DNA of 34,515 nt from Beijerinckiaceae bacterium (GTDB taxonomy: Bacteria > Pseudomonadota > Alphaproteobacteria > Rhizobiales > Beijerinckiaceae): positions 1 to 34,515 of the forward strand of contig SCSF01000137.1 in NCBI GenBank assembly GCA_004298435.1. The letters run 5' to 3'. The position numbers and the translations under genes were made by a program. Positions 8,241 to 15,003 of the stretch are shown here, one piece after another. The first letter of the stretch is position 1, and each line of letters opens with the position of its first letter. Under the pieces are notes generated by a model that was not told where the DNA came from, ran no database searches, and saw nothing but the letters and a program-made list of their open reading frames with translations.

Positions 8241-8576
8241 TCAGTCAGAATGCGGATGGAGCGTGTCCAGCATCAGCGTCGCGTGAGCGAATGCGCCGCC
8301 TGCCCGCATTTCCGCCGCAACCCACACGGCTTCCATCAGTTCCTCAGGCGTCGCGCCGGCCCGTTGCGCCGCTTTGGTATGCCCCTTGATGCAGTAAGGA
8401 CACTGCGTCACATGCGCGACGGCAACAGCGATCAACTGCTTCATCTTGCCTGAGAGAGCGCCTTCCGCAAAGACAGCTTTGCTGAACGCCTGAAAGGCAG
8501 CTTCCGTCTCCGGGCCAAGGCTTCGCCGCATATCGGCGATTTCGCGCGTGGCCTTCGGATAGATTTGATCACTCAT
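8241..8576 (-). CDS. Carboxymuconolactone decarboxylase/AhpD-family protein
   Basis: Small all-helical protein of 111 residues of the AhpD-like superfamily. The redox motif C59-P-Y-C62-x3-H66 matches the AhpD-type CxxCxxxH site used in peroxide-related thiol chemistry. The surrounding KMKQLIAVAVAHVTQCPYC and GATPEELMEAVWVAA are typical of the family. It lies 28 bases after the truncated haemoglobin gene on the same strand and upstream of cydAB, so it likely belongs to the same stress-response set. Its electron partner and substrate are not apparent; true carboxymuconolactone decarboxylase activity is unlikely because of the CxxC motif. Confidence 0.9.
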   Translation of the reverse strand: MSDQIYPKATREIADMRRSLGPETEAAFQAFSKAVFAEGALSGKMKQLIAVAVAHVTQCPYCIKGHTKAAQRAGATPEELMEAVWVAAEMRAGGAFAHATLMLDTLHPHSD

Positions 8577-8604
8577 CAGGCAACCTCCGATCGATATTGC
8601 GGGA

Positions 8605-9093
8605 TCACTGCGCGGCGTCGTCAGGCATCAGCGGCCTCATCAAATCCGGCCGCTCCGTTTGATGGCGCGCGCCACGGACCATGCCTTGTTGCGCGGCGAT
8701 TCCCATTTCGAAACTGTCTCCGATGCGGCGCGCCCGTTCAATGAAATGCGCCGCGGCCGCCGGCGGACAAAGCTCGTTTGCTGTCTGCTCGAAGAGGTCG
8801 AGCCAGCGATCGAAATGCGCATCGTTGATGGGCAGGCTCATATGGACCTGCATGGGCGCGCCATGATAGCGCCCGGACATCAACGCCACCGAAGACCAGA
8901 AGGCGCAGAGCTTTCTGATATGCGCAGGCCAGTCGTCAATCCGTGCAGCGAAGACCGGCCCTATAATCGGATCCAGTTGCACCCGTTGATAGAAGAGGCT
9001 CACGAGACGCTCGATCATCGCCTCGTCGATGCCGGTGCGGTCCATGATGTCCTGGGTGATGCGGGCGCGTCTTTCCGGGCCTCCTTCAAGCAT
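8605..9093 (-). CDS. Group III truncated haemoglobin
   Basis: Heme protein with the 2-on-2 globin fold; such proteins bind oxygen and NO and are linked to NO detoxification. The 162-residue sequence has the group III pattern: FYQRVQLDPIIGPVF (residues 34-48), WPAHIRKLCAFWSSVAL (55-71), then HMSLPINDAHFDRWLDLF (84-101), in which H93 before FDRWL is the likely proximal heme ligand. A C-terminal extension of about 30 residues follows the globin core. AAGGA lies ahead of the ATG. It lies between nsrR and the AhpD-like gene, all leftward. The context with nsrR and cytochrome bd strongly suggests an NO-related role, though the reaction is not shown by sequence. Confidence 0.93.
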   Translation of the reverse strand: MLEGGPERRARITQDIMDRTGIDEAMIERLVSLFYQRVQLDPIIGPVFAARIDDWPAHIRKLCAFWSSVALMSGRYHGAPMQVHMSLPINDAHFDRWLDLFEQTANELCPPAAAAHFIERARRIGDSFEMGIAAQQGMVRGARHQTERPDLMRPLMPDDAAQ

Positions 9094-9158
9094 CAGTCGA
9101 TCCTTATAATGGGCATGCAGGCGGCGCGAATAATGGTTTCGCCGCGCGCCGTTCCTGT

Positions 9159-9182
9159 TAACCAGGTGAATAACCAGGTGAA
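9159..9182. repeat. 12-bp perfect tandem duplication upstream of the globin gene
   Basis: TAACCAGGTGAA occurs twice without a gap (9159-9170 and 9171-9182), just downstream of nsrR and within the leader of the truncated globin gene. It could be a replication slippage product or paired protein-binding sites. Confidence 0.75.
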
Positions 9183-9184
9183 AT

Positions 9185-9613
9185 CTACGCTGCGGGCTTG
9201 ATGCCGAAATCCTCGGGATTCAGAAGGAGATCGGCCAAAGTATATTTGTCGAGCGTACCGGTGAACGCCGCCAGCGCCTCTCTCAATGCCACGCGCAAGC
9301 GGCAGCGCGGCGAAATCAGGCAGTTATTGTCGGCCGTGAAACACTCGACCAGTGCGAAATCCGGCTCCGTCGCGCGCAAAACCTCGCCGAGCTTGATCCG
9401 GTTCGGCCGCTTGGCAAGCGTCAGCCCGCCCGACCTGCCGCGCACAGCCCGCAGATAACCCGACCGGGTTAGTTGGTTGGCCACCTTCATCAGATGCGCC
9501 CGCGACACGCCATAGACCTCTGCGGTTTCCTCGATGGTGATCAGGCGGTCGCTTCTCGCCGCAGCGTACATCAGGACGCGCAGCGCGTAGTCCGAAAAAT
9601 TTGTCAATCGCAT
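9185..9613 (-). CDS. nsrR: Rrf2-family nitric-oxide-sensing repressor NsrR
   Basis: Fe-S transcription factor of the Rrf2 family that loses DNA binding when NO attacks its cluster. The 142-residue protein starts MRLTNFSDYALRVLMYAA, the standard NsrR opening. It has a winged helix (ETAEVYGVSRAHLMKVANQLTRSGYL), the RGRSGGLTLAKRP wing, and three cluster cysteines C91, C98 and C104. IscR differs in Cys spacing and in its start. It is divergent from the DUF2249 operon and upstream of the truncated globin, and a sequence resembling the NsrR operator lies at 9759-9781. It likely represses both sides and perhaps itself. Confidence 0.93.
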   Translation of the reverse strand: MRLTNFSDYALRVLMYAAARSDRLITIEETAEVYGVSRAHLMKVANQLTRSGYLRAVRGRSGGLTLAKRPNRIKLGEVLRATEPDFALVECFTADNNCLISPRCRLRVALREALAAFTGTLDKYTLADLLLNPEDFGIKPAA

Positions 9614-9724
9614 CGCGAGTTCCCCGGCTGCGGCTGGCGCAACCGATCATGGTTTGTCCATCCATAGATGAACCGGAGCGGTATCTTTTGCAAGACCTTA
9701 TATATGAAACAAATAGCTTCCCCC

Positions 9725-9768
9725 TTGATGTACATGAGATAATTCGTCGCTGCACAAAAAGATATATT
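9725..9768 (+). promoter_or_regulatory. Candidate FNR/NnrR-type promoter for the DUF2249 operon
   Basis: TTGAT-GTAC-ATGAG (9725-9738) resembles the FNR/FixK/NnrR box TTGAT-N4-ATCAA, with a perfect left half and three of five matches on the right. A -10 element TATATT lies at 9763-9768. If transcription begins near 9774, the box centre (about 9731.5) falls near -42, the position used by class II FNR-type activators. The resulting leader is about 130 bases. Confidence 0.45.
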
Positions 9769-9781
9769 GACAGTGCATGTT
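9759..9781 (+). promoter_or_regulatory. Candidate NsrR operator
   Basis: AAGATATATTG - A - CAGTGCATGTT has the 11-1-11 architecture of the NsrR site (AAGATGCATTT and its inverse). The left half agrees at 8 of 11 positions and the right at 8 of 11. It overlaps the candidate -10 element and start site of the rightward operon and faces the divergent nsrR gene, as expected for a repressor site. Confidence 0.5.
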
Positions 9782-9904
9782 TTAGTGACAAGATTGTCGC
9801 ATGCGGGGCGCACTACCGGCCAAGCTGTAGCAAAGCGCGGCAGGGGTCCAGAAATGATCGCGATCCGTTAAACCGCCCGCCTGCCCGCGATCGAAGGAGC
9901 TGCA

Positions 9905-10159
9905 ATGTCTGAGACAACCCAAACACCGAAAGAGATCGACGTACGGACCTTGATTCCGGCGCAGCGGCACGAAAAGATTTTCCAGCTTGTCGCCGCGCTG
10001 GCGCCGGGCGCCTCGTTCGTTCTCGTCAACGATCACGATCCCAAGCCTCTCTACTATCAACTCGAGGCGGAGCACCCCAAGCAGTTCTCATGGACCTACC
10101 TCGAGAGAGGCCCTGCGGTTTGGCGTGTCGAAATCGGCAAGCTGGCGAAAGCCGCCTGA
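9905..10159 (+). CDS. DUF2249 domain protein
   Basis: An 84-residue cytoplasmic protein that is almost entirely one DUF2249 domain: the opening EIDVRTLIPAQRHEKIFQLV, then ASFVLVNDHDPKPLYYQL with a conserved His near residue 45, and a closing WRVEIGKL. The domain has a TusA-like fold and is found repeatedly in genes associated with nitrogen-oxide respiration and NO stress; its biochemical activity is not established to my knowledge. GAAGGAG lies ahead of the ATG. It is the first gene of the rightward operon opposite nsrR, 172 bases before the membrane protein gene, with a dispersed repeat between them. Confidence 0.87.
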   Translation: MSETTQTPKEIDVRTLIPAQRHEKIFQLVAALAPGASFVLVNDHDPKPLYYQLEAEHPKQFSWTYLERGPAVWRVEIGKLAKAA

Positions 10160-10271
10160 AGGCAAATCTCGAAACACGAGCTGGCGCCGGTCAATCGAAG
10201 GACTGGCGCCGCACTCCCGGGAGCCTGTTCCGGTTCTGACGGGACCGGGACCGGCTCTATTGCAATTTGAC

Positions 10272-10315
10272 GCGTTTTCTTCACGCGACCGTAAAGTCAC
10301 CCCGCTTGAAAACGC
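10272..10315 (+). repeat. 44-bp dispersed repeat, copy C
   Basis: Unit opening GCGTTTTCTTCACGCG and closing GCTTGAAAACGC. It matches copy B at 34 of 44 positions. It ends 16 bases before the likely start of the membrane protein gene, so it lies in the leader and may form a hairpin in the operon mRNA. Confidence 0.75.
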
Positions 10316-10331
10316 TTTTGAGGAACGCTCC

Positions 10332-11702
10332 GTGACTGGCGTTACCCTGTCTCGCTGGACAATGTCCTATTTCGCGGCGGCGCTTGCTGCGCTCATCGCG
10401 GCCGAATGCCTGATGGCGGCAGGTTATGGATACCCTGCCGCGGCGATCGGAGCGCCTGAAACTCTGGTCCTCGTTCATATTGTTGCGCTTGGCTGGTTAA
10501 GCCTTCTGATGTGCGGCGCGCTTTTCCAATTCGTGCCGGTAATGATCGCAAAGCCGCTTTACAGCAACATGCTGCCACTCCCCACTCTCGCCTGCCTTCT
10601 CGCAGGACTTGCAGCCTTGTTGCTCGGATTTCTTCAACTCGCGGGCGTCGTGACGCAGGGCGCACCGCTGCTTGCAATCGGCGCAGTGCTTCTCGGCTTG
10701 GGTTTCAGCCTCGTCTTATGGAACCTCGGCCGCACGCTTTGGGCGGCGCGCCCTCTGCCGCTCCCTTCGCATTTCGTCATTGTCGGTCTTTGCAGCATCG
10801 GCGCGACAGCAATCTTCGGCATCGTGTTTGCGTTCGTGCTTTCGGGCGTGACGGCCTATCCGCATCTGGTCGATGTAGCGACGATGGGCTTACCTATTCA
10901 CATCATCGCCGGACTTGGCGGCTGGCTGACCTTCACGGCGATCGGCGTAAGCTATCGGCTTCTCGCGATGTTCATGCTGGCGCCGGAACTCAAGGGACCG
11001 ACGACGCGCGGGGCCTTTTATGCCGGCGCATCCGCCCTTGCGCTCATCATCATCGGCGGAGCCACGGCGATCTGCCTGCATGGAAGCCTGACCGTGATCC
11101 TCAGCATCGGCGGGCTTCTGGGTCTCGCCGCAATGGCTCTTTACGGGACCGACATCCTGCATCTCTATCGCGCGCGCAAGCGCCGCAAGATCGAATTGAA
11201 CAGCCGCATGGCTGCCGTCGCGCTGGGCAATTTCGCCGCAACGGCAGCCCTCATCATCATTCTTCTCGTCTTCGGCGCACTCGAACGCAACATCGCAGCG
11301 GTCGTCTTTTTCGTCGCCTTCGGCTGGCTGTCCGGCCTGGGGCTCTCGAAGCTCTACAAGATCGTCGCCTTTCTCACCTGGCTCGAATGCTACGGGCCGG
11401 TCCTCGGCAAGACTGCGACGCCGCGCGTGCAGGACCTTGTGGTTGAGCATCGCGCGATCCGATGGTTCGTTCTCTATTTTCTCGGCGTCTGGAGCGCCAC
11501 TGCCGCTCTTCTGCTTGCGCAGCCGTCGGCGTTCCGCGTTGCCGTAGCCGTAATGCTCGTCGCGACCGCAGGCATCATCGTGCAACTGGTGCGAACCCGG
11601 CGGCTGGCCGATGTGCAGGCCGCGCTGCGCCTGCCCGCAGGCGTGCGCCAGCCGCGCCTCCTGTTTTCCTGGAACAACCTGCCTGAAAGGAAACCGACAT
11701 GA
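10332..11702 (+). CDS. Polytopic membrane protein, heme-copper oxidase subunit I/NnrS-like
   Basis: Integral membrane protein of 456 residues with about twelve hydrophobic segments. Conserved-looking histidines sit in membrane contexts: H49 in LVLVHIVALGWL, H178 in YPHLVD, and H190 in LPIHIIAGLGGWLTF. The first and third of these resemble heme-ligand positions of NnrS and heme-copper oxidase subunit I-like proteins. I choose the GTG at 10332, with GAGGAA seven bases upstream; the open frame back to 9987 overlaps the upstream DUF2249 gene in another frame and is not credible. Its last four bases overlap the next start (ATGA). NnrS proteins are heme- and copper-containing and protect against NO, which fits the NsrR setting, but the precise family is uncertain and no CuB triad is obvious. 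Confidence 0.8.
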   Translation: MTGVTLSRWTMSYFAAALAALIAAECLMAAGYGYPAAAIGAPETLVLVHIVALGWLSLLMCGALFQFVPVMIAKPLYSNMLPLPTLACLLAGLAALLLGFLQLAGVVTQGAPLLAIGAVLLGLGFSLVLWNLGRTLWAARPLPLPSHFVIVGLCSIGATAIFGIVFAFVLSGVTAYPHLVDVATMGLPIHIIAGLGGWLTFTAIGVSYRLLAMFMLAPELKGPTTRGAFYAGASALALIIIGGATAICLHGSLTVILSIGGLLGLAAMALYGTDILHLYRARKRRKIELNSRMAAVALGNFAATAALIIILLVFGALERNIAAVVFFVAFGWLSGLGLSKLYKIVAFLTWLECYGPVLGKTATPRVQDLVVEHRAIRWFVLYFLGVWSATAALLLAQPSAFRVAVAVMLVATAGIIVQLVRTRRLADVQAALRLPAGVRQPRLLFSWNNLPERKPT

Positions 11703-12238
11703 CAACTTTCGTGGAACTCGATGTCCGACCGATCCTGCGCGCAGGCGGCGAACCCTTCGAGCAGATCCTCAATACGGTGAACGCTCTGAAGCCCGGCGAG
11801 GGCCTGCGCCTCTTGGCAACATTCAAGCCGACGCCGCTGCTGCATGTGCTCGGGTCGAAAGGCTTCACCCATGAGGCGAAGGAGATTGGCGGCGGCGATT
11901 GGGAGGTACAGTTCTCGCCGTCGGGTGCGCCTGCCACCAATGCAGCCAATCCTGCAAAACCTGCCACCGCAACGGCCGATGATTCGGTCTGGCCGGAGCC
12001 CGTGCAGCATCTCGACAACCGCGATCTCGATCCGCCCGAGCCGATGGTCAGAATCATGGCCGCGACGGAATCCCTGGCGCCCGGCGAAGTGCTCTCGGCA
12101 TTCCTCTGCCGCGAGCCGATCTTCCTGTTTCCGGAACTCGCGAAGCGCGGACATAGCTGGCGCGGCGGTTTTGAATCGGATGGAACGACCTACAAGGTTC
12201 TGGTGCGGGTCAACCCTACCAAAGGCGCAAGCGCATGA
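11699..12238 (+). CDS. Double DUF2249 domain protein
   Basis: A 179-residue cytoplasmic protein with two DUF2249-like halves joined by an Ala/Pro/Thr-rich linker (about residues 78-95). Half one covers residues 4-75 (ELDVRPILRAGGEPFEQIL, LLATFKPTPLLHVLGSKG); half two covers 102-172 (HLDNRDLDPPEPMVRIM, REPIFLFPELAKRGH). Both halves open with the LDxR signature of the domain. Start and stop overlap neighbours by four bases on both sides, indicating translational coupling with the membrane protein and the DUF59 protein. Role unknown; the sulfur-carrier-like fold suggests handling of sulfur or a protein partner. Confidence 0.87.
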   Translation: MTTFVELDVRPILRAGGEPFEQILNTVNALKPGEGLRLLATFKPTPLLHVLGSKGFTHEAKEIGGGDWEVQFSPSGAPATNAANPAKPATATADDSVWPEPVQHLDNRDLDPPEPMVRIMAATESLAPGEVLSAFLCREPIFLFPELAKRGHSWRGGFESDGTTYKVLVRVNPTKGASA

Positions 12239-12570
12239 CCGAAGCAGCCACAGAGGAACTCGTTGAAAAGATCAGGAACGCGCTCACGCTCGTGATCGAT
12301 CCTGAGCTTGGTTACAACATCGTCGGCCTCGGACTCGTCTATAACATCGAGGTCAAGGAAGGCGGCGTCGCGAACATAACCATGACGACGACGACGCAGG
12401 GATGCCCGGCAACCAATTATCTGAAACAAGGGGCACTGGACGCCACCTGGTCGGTGCCCAGCATCGAGTTTGCCGATGTCCAGCTCACCTATGATCCGCC
12501 GTGGACGCCGCGGATGATGAGCGACGAAGCCAAGCGGCATCTCGGCATCGTTGATGGAGGCCGGTGGTGA
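12235..12570 (+). CDS. DUF59 (MIP18/SufT/PaaD-like) metal-sulfur cluster assembly factor
   Basis: A 111-residue protein with one DUF59 domain: VIDPELGYNIVGLGLVYNIEV (residues 20-40, cut here as DPELGYNIVGLGLV) and TTTTQGCPATNYL with the family Cys at residue 57. Related proteins (SufT, PaaD, eukaryotic MIP18) help deliver or mature Fe-S clusters. It overlaps both neighbours by a few bases. Placed in an operon opposite an NO-sensing Fe-S regulator, it may help repair Fe-S centres damaged by NO; this is an inference. No other suf or isc gene lies in the window. Confidence 0.9.
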   Translation: MTEAATEELVEKIRNALTLVIDPELGYNIVGLGLVYNIEVKEGGVANITMTTTTQGCPATNYLKQGALDATWSVPSIEFADVQLTYDPPWTPRMMSDEAKRHLGIVDGGRW

Positions 12571-12785
12571 ACATCGAAACCAGCAGAAGCAATGCGGTTT
12601 TCAGTCCGCAGGAGACATCAGCAGGGCTGATTGATATTCTGCTGTCGAGTCTTGAGGCTCTTGCCGCGGCGGGGCAGGCGGATGCGGCCTGCCGCCTCGC
12701 AGGACGCGCCTGCGCCACCTTGCGCAACAAGGATCCAGGCGGCTGGCGACGGTTCAACGCATTGCTGCACCGTCTGTGCAAATAA
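12564..12785 (+). CDS. Small protein of unknown function
   Basis: A 73-residue open frame in the operon, starting with tandem GTG codons (12564, 12567) and overlapping the DUF59 stop. I do not recognise it. It is predicted helical: SAGLIDILLSSLEALAAAGQADAACRLAGRACATLR, cut here as LIDILLSSLEALAAAGQAD, followed by WRRFNALLHRLCK. The pattern resembles one or two TPR-like helices. Overlapping position and retained open frame support a real gene; the short length leaves doubt. Confidence 0.65.
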   Translation: MVNIETSRSNAVFSPQETSAGLIDILLSSLEALAAAGQADAACRLAGRACATLRNKDPGGWRRFNALLHRLCK

Positions 12786-12816
12786 GCCGCATAAACGAGC
12801 TTATGGGAGAATGATG

Positions 12817-12966
12817 ATGAGCGATGACGACAAGAACGATGAGCGGAACACTCGCATAAGCAACAGTGGAGTCACGTCCGATCCCGCGAGCACGCTATTG
12901 CCGATGCTCATCGCGAGCCTTGTGCTGATCTTCGTCAGCATGGTGGCCGTCATGGTCTTTGTCTGA
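12817..12966 (+). CDS. Single-pass membrane mini-protein
   Basis: A 49-residue protein with a charged, Asp/Asn-rich N-terminal 25 residues (MSDDDKNDERN) and one hydrophobic helix at the C-terminus (LLPMLIASLVLIFVSMVAVM), so probably tail-anchored in the inner membrane. GGGAGA lies six bases ahead of the third of three in-frame ATG codons (12811, 12814, 12817), which decides the start. It lies 31 bases after the previous gene in the NO-linked operon. Such mini-proteins often stabilise membrane complexes (compare CydX); a partnership with the NnrS-like protein or cytochrome bd is only a guess. Confidence 0.65.
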   Translation: MSDDDKNDERNTRISNSGVTSDPASTLLPMLIASLVLIFVSMVAVMVFV

Positions 12967-13019
12967 ACGGATGAAAACGCGATAAGGGAAGGCAGAGCCT
13001 CGACCTGGAGGGGCTGAAG

Positions 13020-13418
13020 ATGAACGAACGCGTAAAATTCGGCGAATCGCGTGAGCTGATTGCCCATCAAGCGGGAGAACAACTCGCCATCGACCAGCCG
13101 GCTCACGCTGTCGCGGCAGGACGTGAGAAGACGCAGATCGAGATCGCGGACAAAGACATTTCGATCGATGCCACACTGCTCGGCGATCTGCTATGCGTCG
13201 TGCCGGCAGAGGTTCCAGAATTGATGCGCAGCCAGGCGATCACCGGCTTTTGCGAGCGCGGCATCGATGCGGATGAAGGCGAATTTCGGCTGAGTTTCTT
13301 CCACCAGAATCGCCGCGCGCGTGTTACCATCGATGCCGCTGGCCGCATTCTGCGCCGATCGGTCATCGACTTCGGCAAGCACCCCCTGCCGCGAGCGTTT
13401 CACAGGGCTGGAGATTAA
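13020..13418 (+). CDS. DUF6522-like protein
   Basis: A 132-residue soluble protein. The core IADKDISIDATLLGDLLCVVP, cut here as IADKDISIDATLLGDLL, followed by PELMRSQAITGFCERGIDAD, EGEFRLSFFHQNRRARV and RILRRSVIDFG, matches the DUF6522 pattern as I remember it. Two Cys (in LLCVV and GFCERG) could be functional. GGAGGGG precedes the ATG. It is 53 bases after the mini-protein gene and is the last gene before the tRNA, so it probably ends the operon. Its activity is unknown. Confidence 0.72.
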   Translation: MNERVKFGESRELIAHQAGEQLAIDQPAHAVAAGREKTQIEIADKDISIDATLLGDLLCVVPAEVPELMRSQAITGFCERGIDADEGEFRLSFFHQNRRARVTIDAAGRILRRSVIDFGKHPLPRAFHRAGD

Positions 13419-13422
13419 AAAG

Positions 13423-13509
13423 TGGTGCGGGCGGTCGGAATCGAACCGACACTCTGTTACCAGAACCAGATTTTGAGTCTGGCGCGTCTACCAGTTCCGC
13501 CACGCCCGC
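13423..13509 (-). tRNA. tRNA-Leu (anticodon CAA)
   Basis: Read on the minus strand it begins GCGGGCGTGGCGGAACTGG and ends CGCCCGCACCA, with encoded CCA at 13423-13425. The seven-base acceptor stem (GCGGGCG/CGCCCGC) is perfect. The anticodon arm is CCAGA-CTCAAAA-TCTGG, giving CAA, which reads UUG. The long variable arm (TCTG-GTAA-CAGA) and the T loop GTTCGATTC are as expected for a class II leucine tRNA. It lies at the right edge of the NO-linked region. Confidence 0.97.
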
Positions 13510-13596
13510 AGCGTTCGGTCCGCCCAACCGGCGAACCGGATCTTCCCCTATAGAATTGCAGCAAAGCTCGCAAGCCCGAGCCGCGAAGCGCGTGTC

Positions 13597-15003
13597 TTAT
13601 CGCCAGTCGCGAATATCGACGAAGTGGCCCGCGATCGCCGCCGCAGCCGCCATAGCGGGCGAGACGAGATGCGTGCGGCCCTTGAAGCCCTGACGGCCCT
13701 CGAAATTGCGGTTCGAGGTCGAGGCGCAGCGCTCGCCCGGCGCGAGGCGATCAGGATTCATCGCAAGGCACATGGAGCAACCAGGCTCGCGCCATTCGAA
13801 GCCCGCCGCCTTGAAGATCTTGTCGAGACCTTCCGCCTCGGCCTGCTCCTTCACGAGACCTGAGCCCGGAACGATCAACGCGTTGACGCGAGCTGACACC
13901 GTCTTGCCGTTCACTACGGCCGCCACGGCGCGCAGATCCTCGATCCGGCCATTGGTGCAGGAGCCGATAAACACCCGGTCGATGGCGACATCGGTGATCT
14001 TCTCGCCGCCGGAAAGACCCATGTAGTCGAGCGCGCGGCGCACGGAGGCGCGCTTTGCTTCGTTCGCCGCATCTTCGGGGCGCGGCACCTTCCCGGTGAT
14101 GGCAATCACATCCTCGGGGCTCGTGCCCCAGGTGACGACCGGCGGCAGATTGCCGGCGTCGAGATGAATCTCGCGGTCGAAGACGGCATCCTTGTCCGAA
14201 TGCAGCGTCTCCCAATAGCGGCGCGCCTGATCCCAGGCGGCGCCCTTCGGCGCGCGCGGGCGACCAGCGATATAGGCGAAGGTCTTCTCGTCGGGCGCAA
14301 TCATGCCGGCGCGGGCGCCGCCCTCGATCGTCATGTTGCAGACGGTCATCCGGCCTTCCATGGAAAGATCGCGAATGGCCTCGCCAGCGAATTCGATGAC
14401 ATATCCCGTGCCGCCGGCCGTGCCGATCTCGCCGATGATGGAGAGCACGATATCCTTGGCCGTGACGCCTTGGGCGAGCCTGCCTTCGACATTGACCCGC
14501 ATGTTTTTGGCTTTGGCCTGGATCAGCGTCTGCGTCGCCAGCACATGCTCGACCTCGGAGGTGCCGATGCCGTGCGCCAGTGCGCCGAAAGCACCATGCG
14601 TCGAGGTATGGCTGTCGCCGCAAACGATCGTCGTGCCCGGCAGAGTGAAGCCCTGCTCCGGCCCGATGATGTGGACGATGCCCTGACGCCTGTCGAGCGC
14701 ATCGAAATAATCGATGCCGAAATCGCGCGCATTGATCGCGAGCTGATCGACCTGGATCCGGCTCTCGGGATCGTCGATCCCATGCGAACGATCGGTTGTC
14801 GGAACATTGTGATCGACGACGGCAAGCGTCTTCTCAGGCGCCCTGACCTTGCGGCCGGTAAGCCTGAGTCCCTCGAAAGCCTGCGGGCTCGTCACCTCAT
14901 GGACCAGATGGCGATCGATGTAGAGGAGGCAGGTTCCATCCTCCTGCCGGTCGACTACATGATCTTCGAAAATCTTATCGTAAAGCGTCTGGGGCTTGGC
15001 CAT
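13597..15003 (-). CDS. leuC: 3-isopropylmalate dehydratase large subunit
   Basis: Aconitase-family enzyme that, with LeuD, isomerises 2-isopropylmalate to 3-isopropylmalate in leucine synthesis. The 468-residue sequence shows the [4Fe-4S] ligands in [12 protein letters not shown] and [11 protein letters not shown], the substrate segments [34 protein letters not shown] cut at residues 129-155, and the C-terminal [14 protein letters not shown]. Length is normal. leuD is not adjacent. It lies leftward between tRNA-Leu and the VOC gene, with a 286-base leader. Confidence 0.97.
   Translation of the reverse strand: MAKPQTLYDKIFEDHVVDRQEDGTCLLYIDRHLVHEVTSPQAFEGLRLTGRKVRAPEKTLAVVDHNVPTTDRSHGIDDPESRIQVDQLAINARDFGIDYFDALDRRQGIVHIIGPEQGFTLPGTTIVCGDSHTSTHGAFGALAHGIGTSEVEHVLATQTLIQAKAKNMRVNVEGRLAQGVTAKDIVLSIIGEIGTAGGTGYVIEFAGEAIRDLSMEGRMTVCNMTIEGGARAGMIAPDEKTFAYIAGRPRAPKGAAWDQARRYWETLHSDKDAVFDREIHLDAGNLPPVVTWGTSPEDVIAITGKVPRPEDAANEAKRASVRRALDYMGLSGGEKITDVAIDRVFIGSCTNGRIEDLRAVAAVVNGKTVSARVNALIVPGSGLVKEQAEAEGLDKIFKAAGFEWREPGCSMCLAMNPDRLAPGERCASTSNRNFEGRQGFKGRTHLVSPAMAAAAAIAGHFVDIRDWR

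Noticed and set aside
9987-10331. N-terminal extension of the membrane protein gene
   Set aside because: It overlaps the DUF2249 gene in another frame, includes a dispersed repeat, and a good ribosome site precedes GTG 10332.
13751-14623. 290-residue leftward open frame inside leuC
   Set aside because: Same-strand alternate frame of leuC with Arg-rich low-complexity translation.
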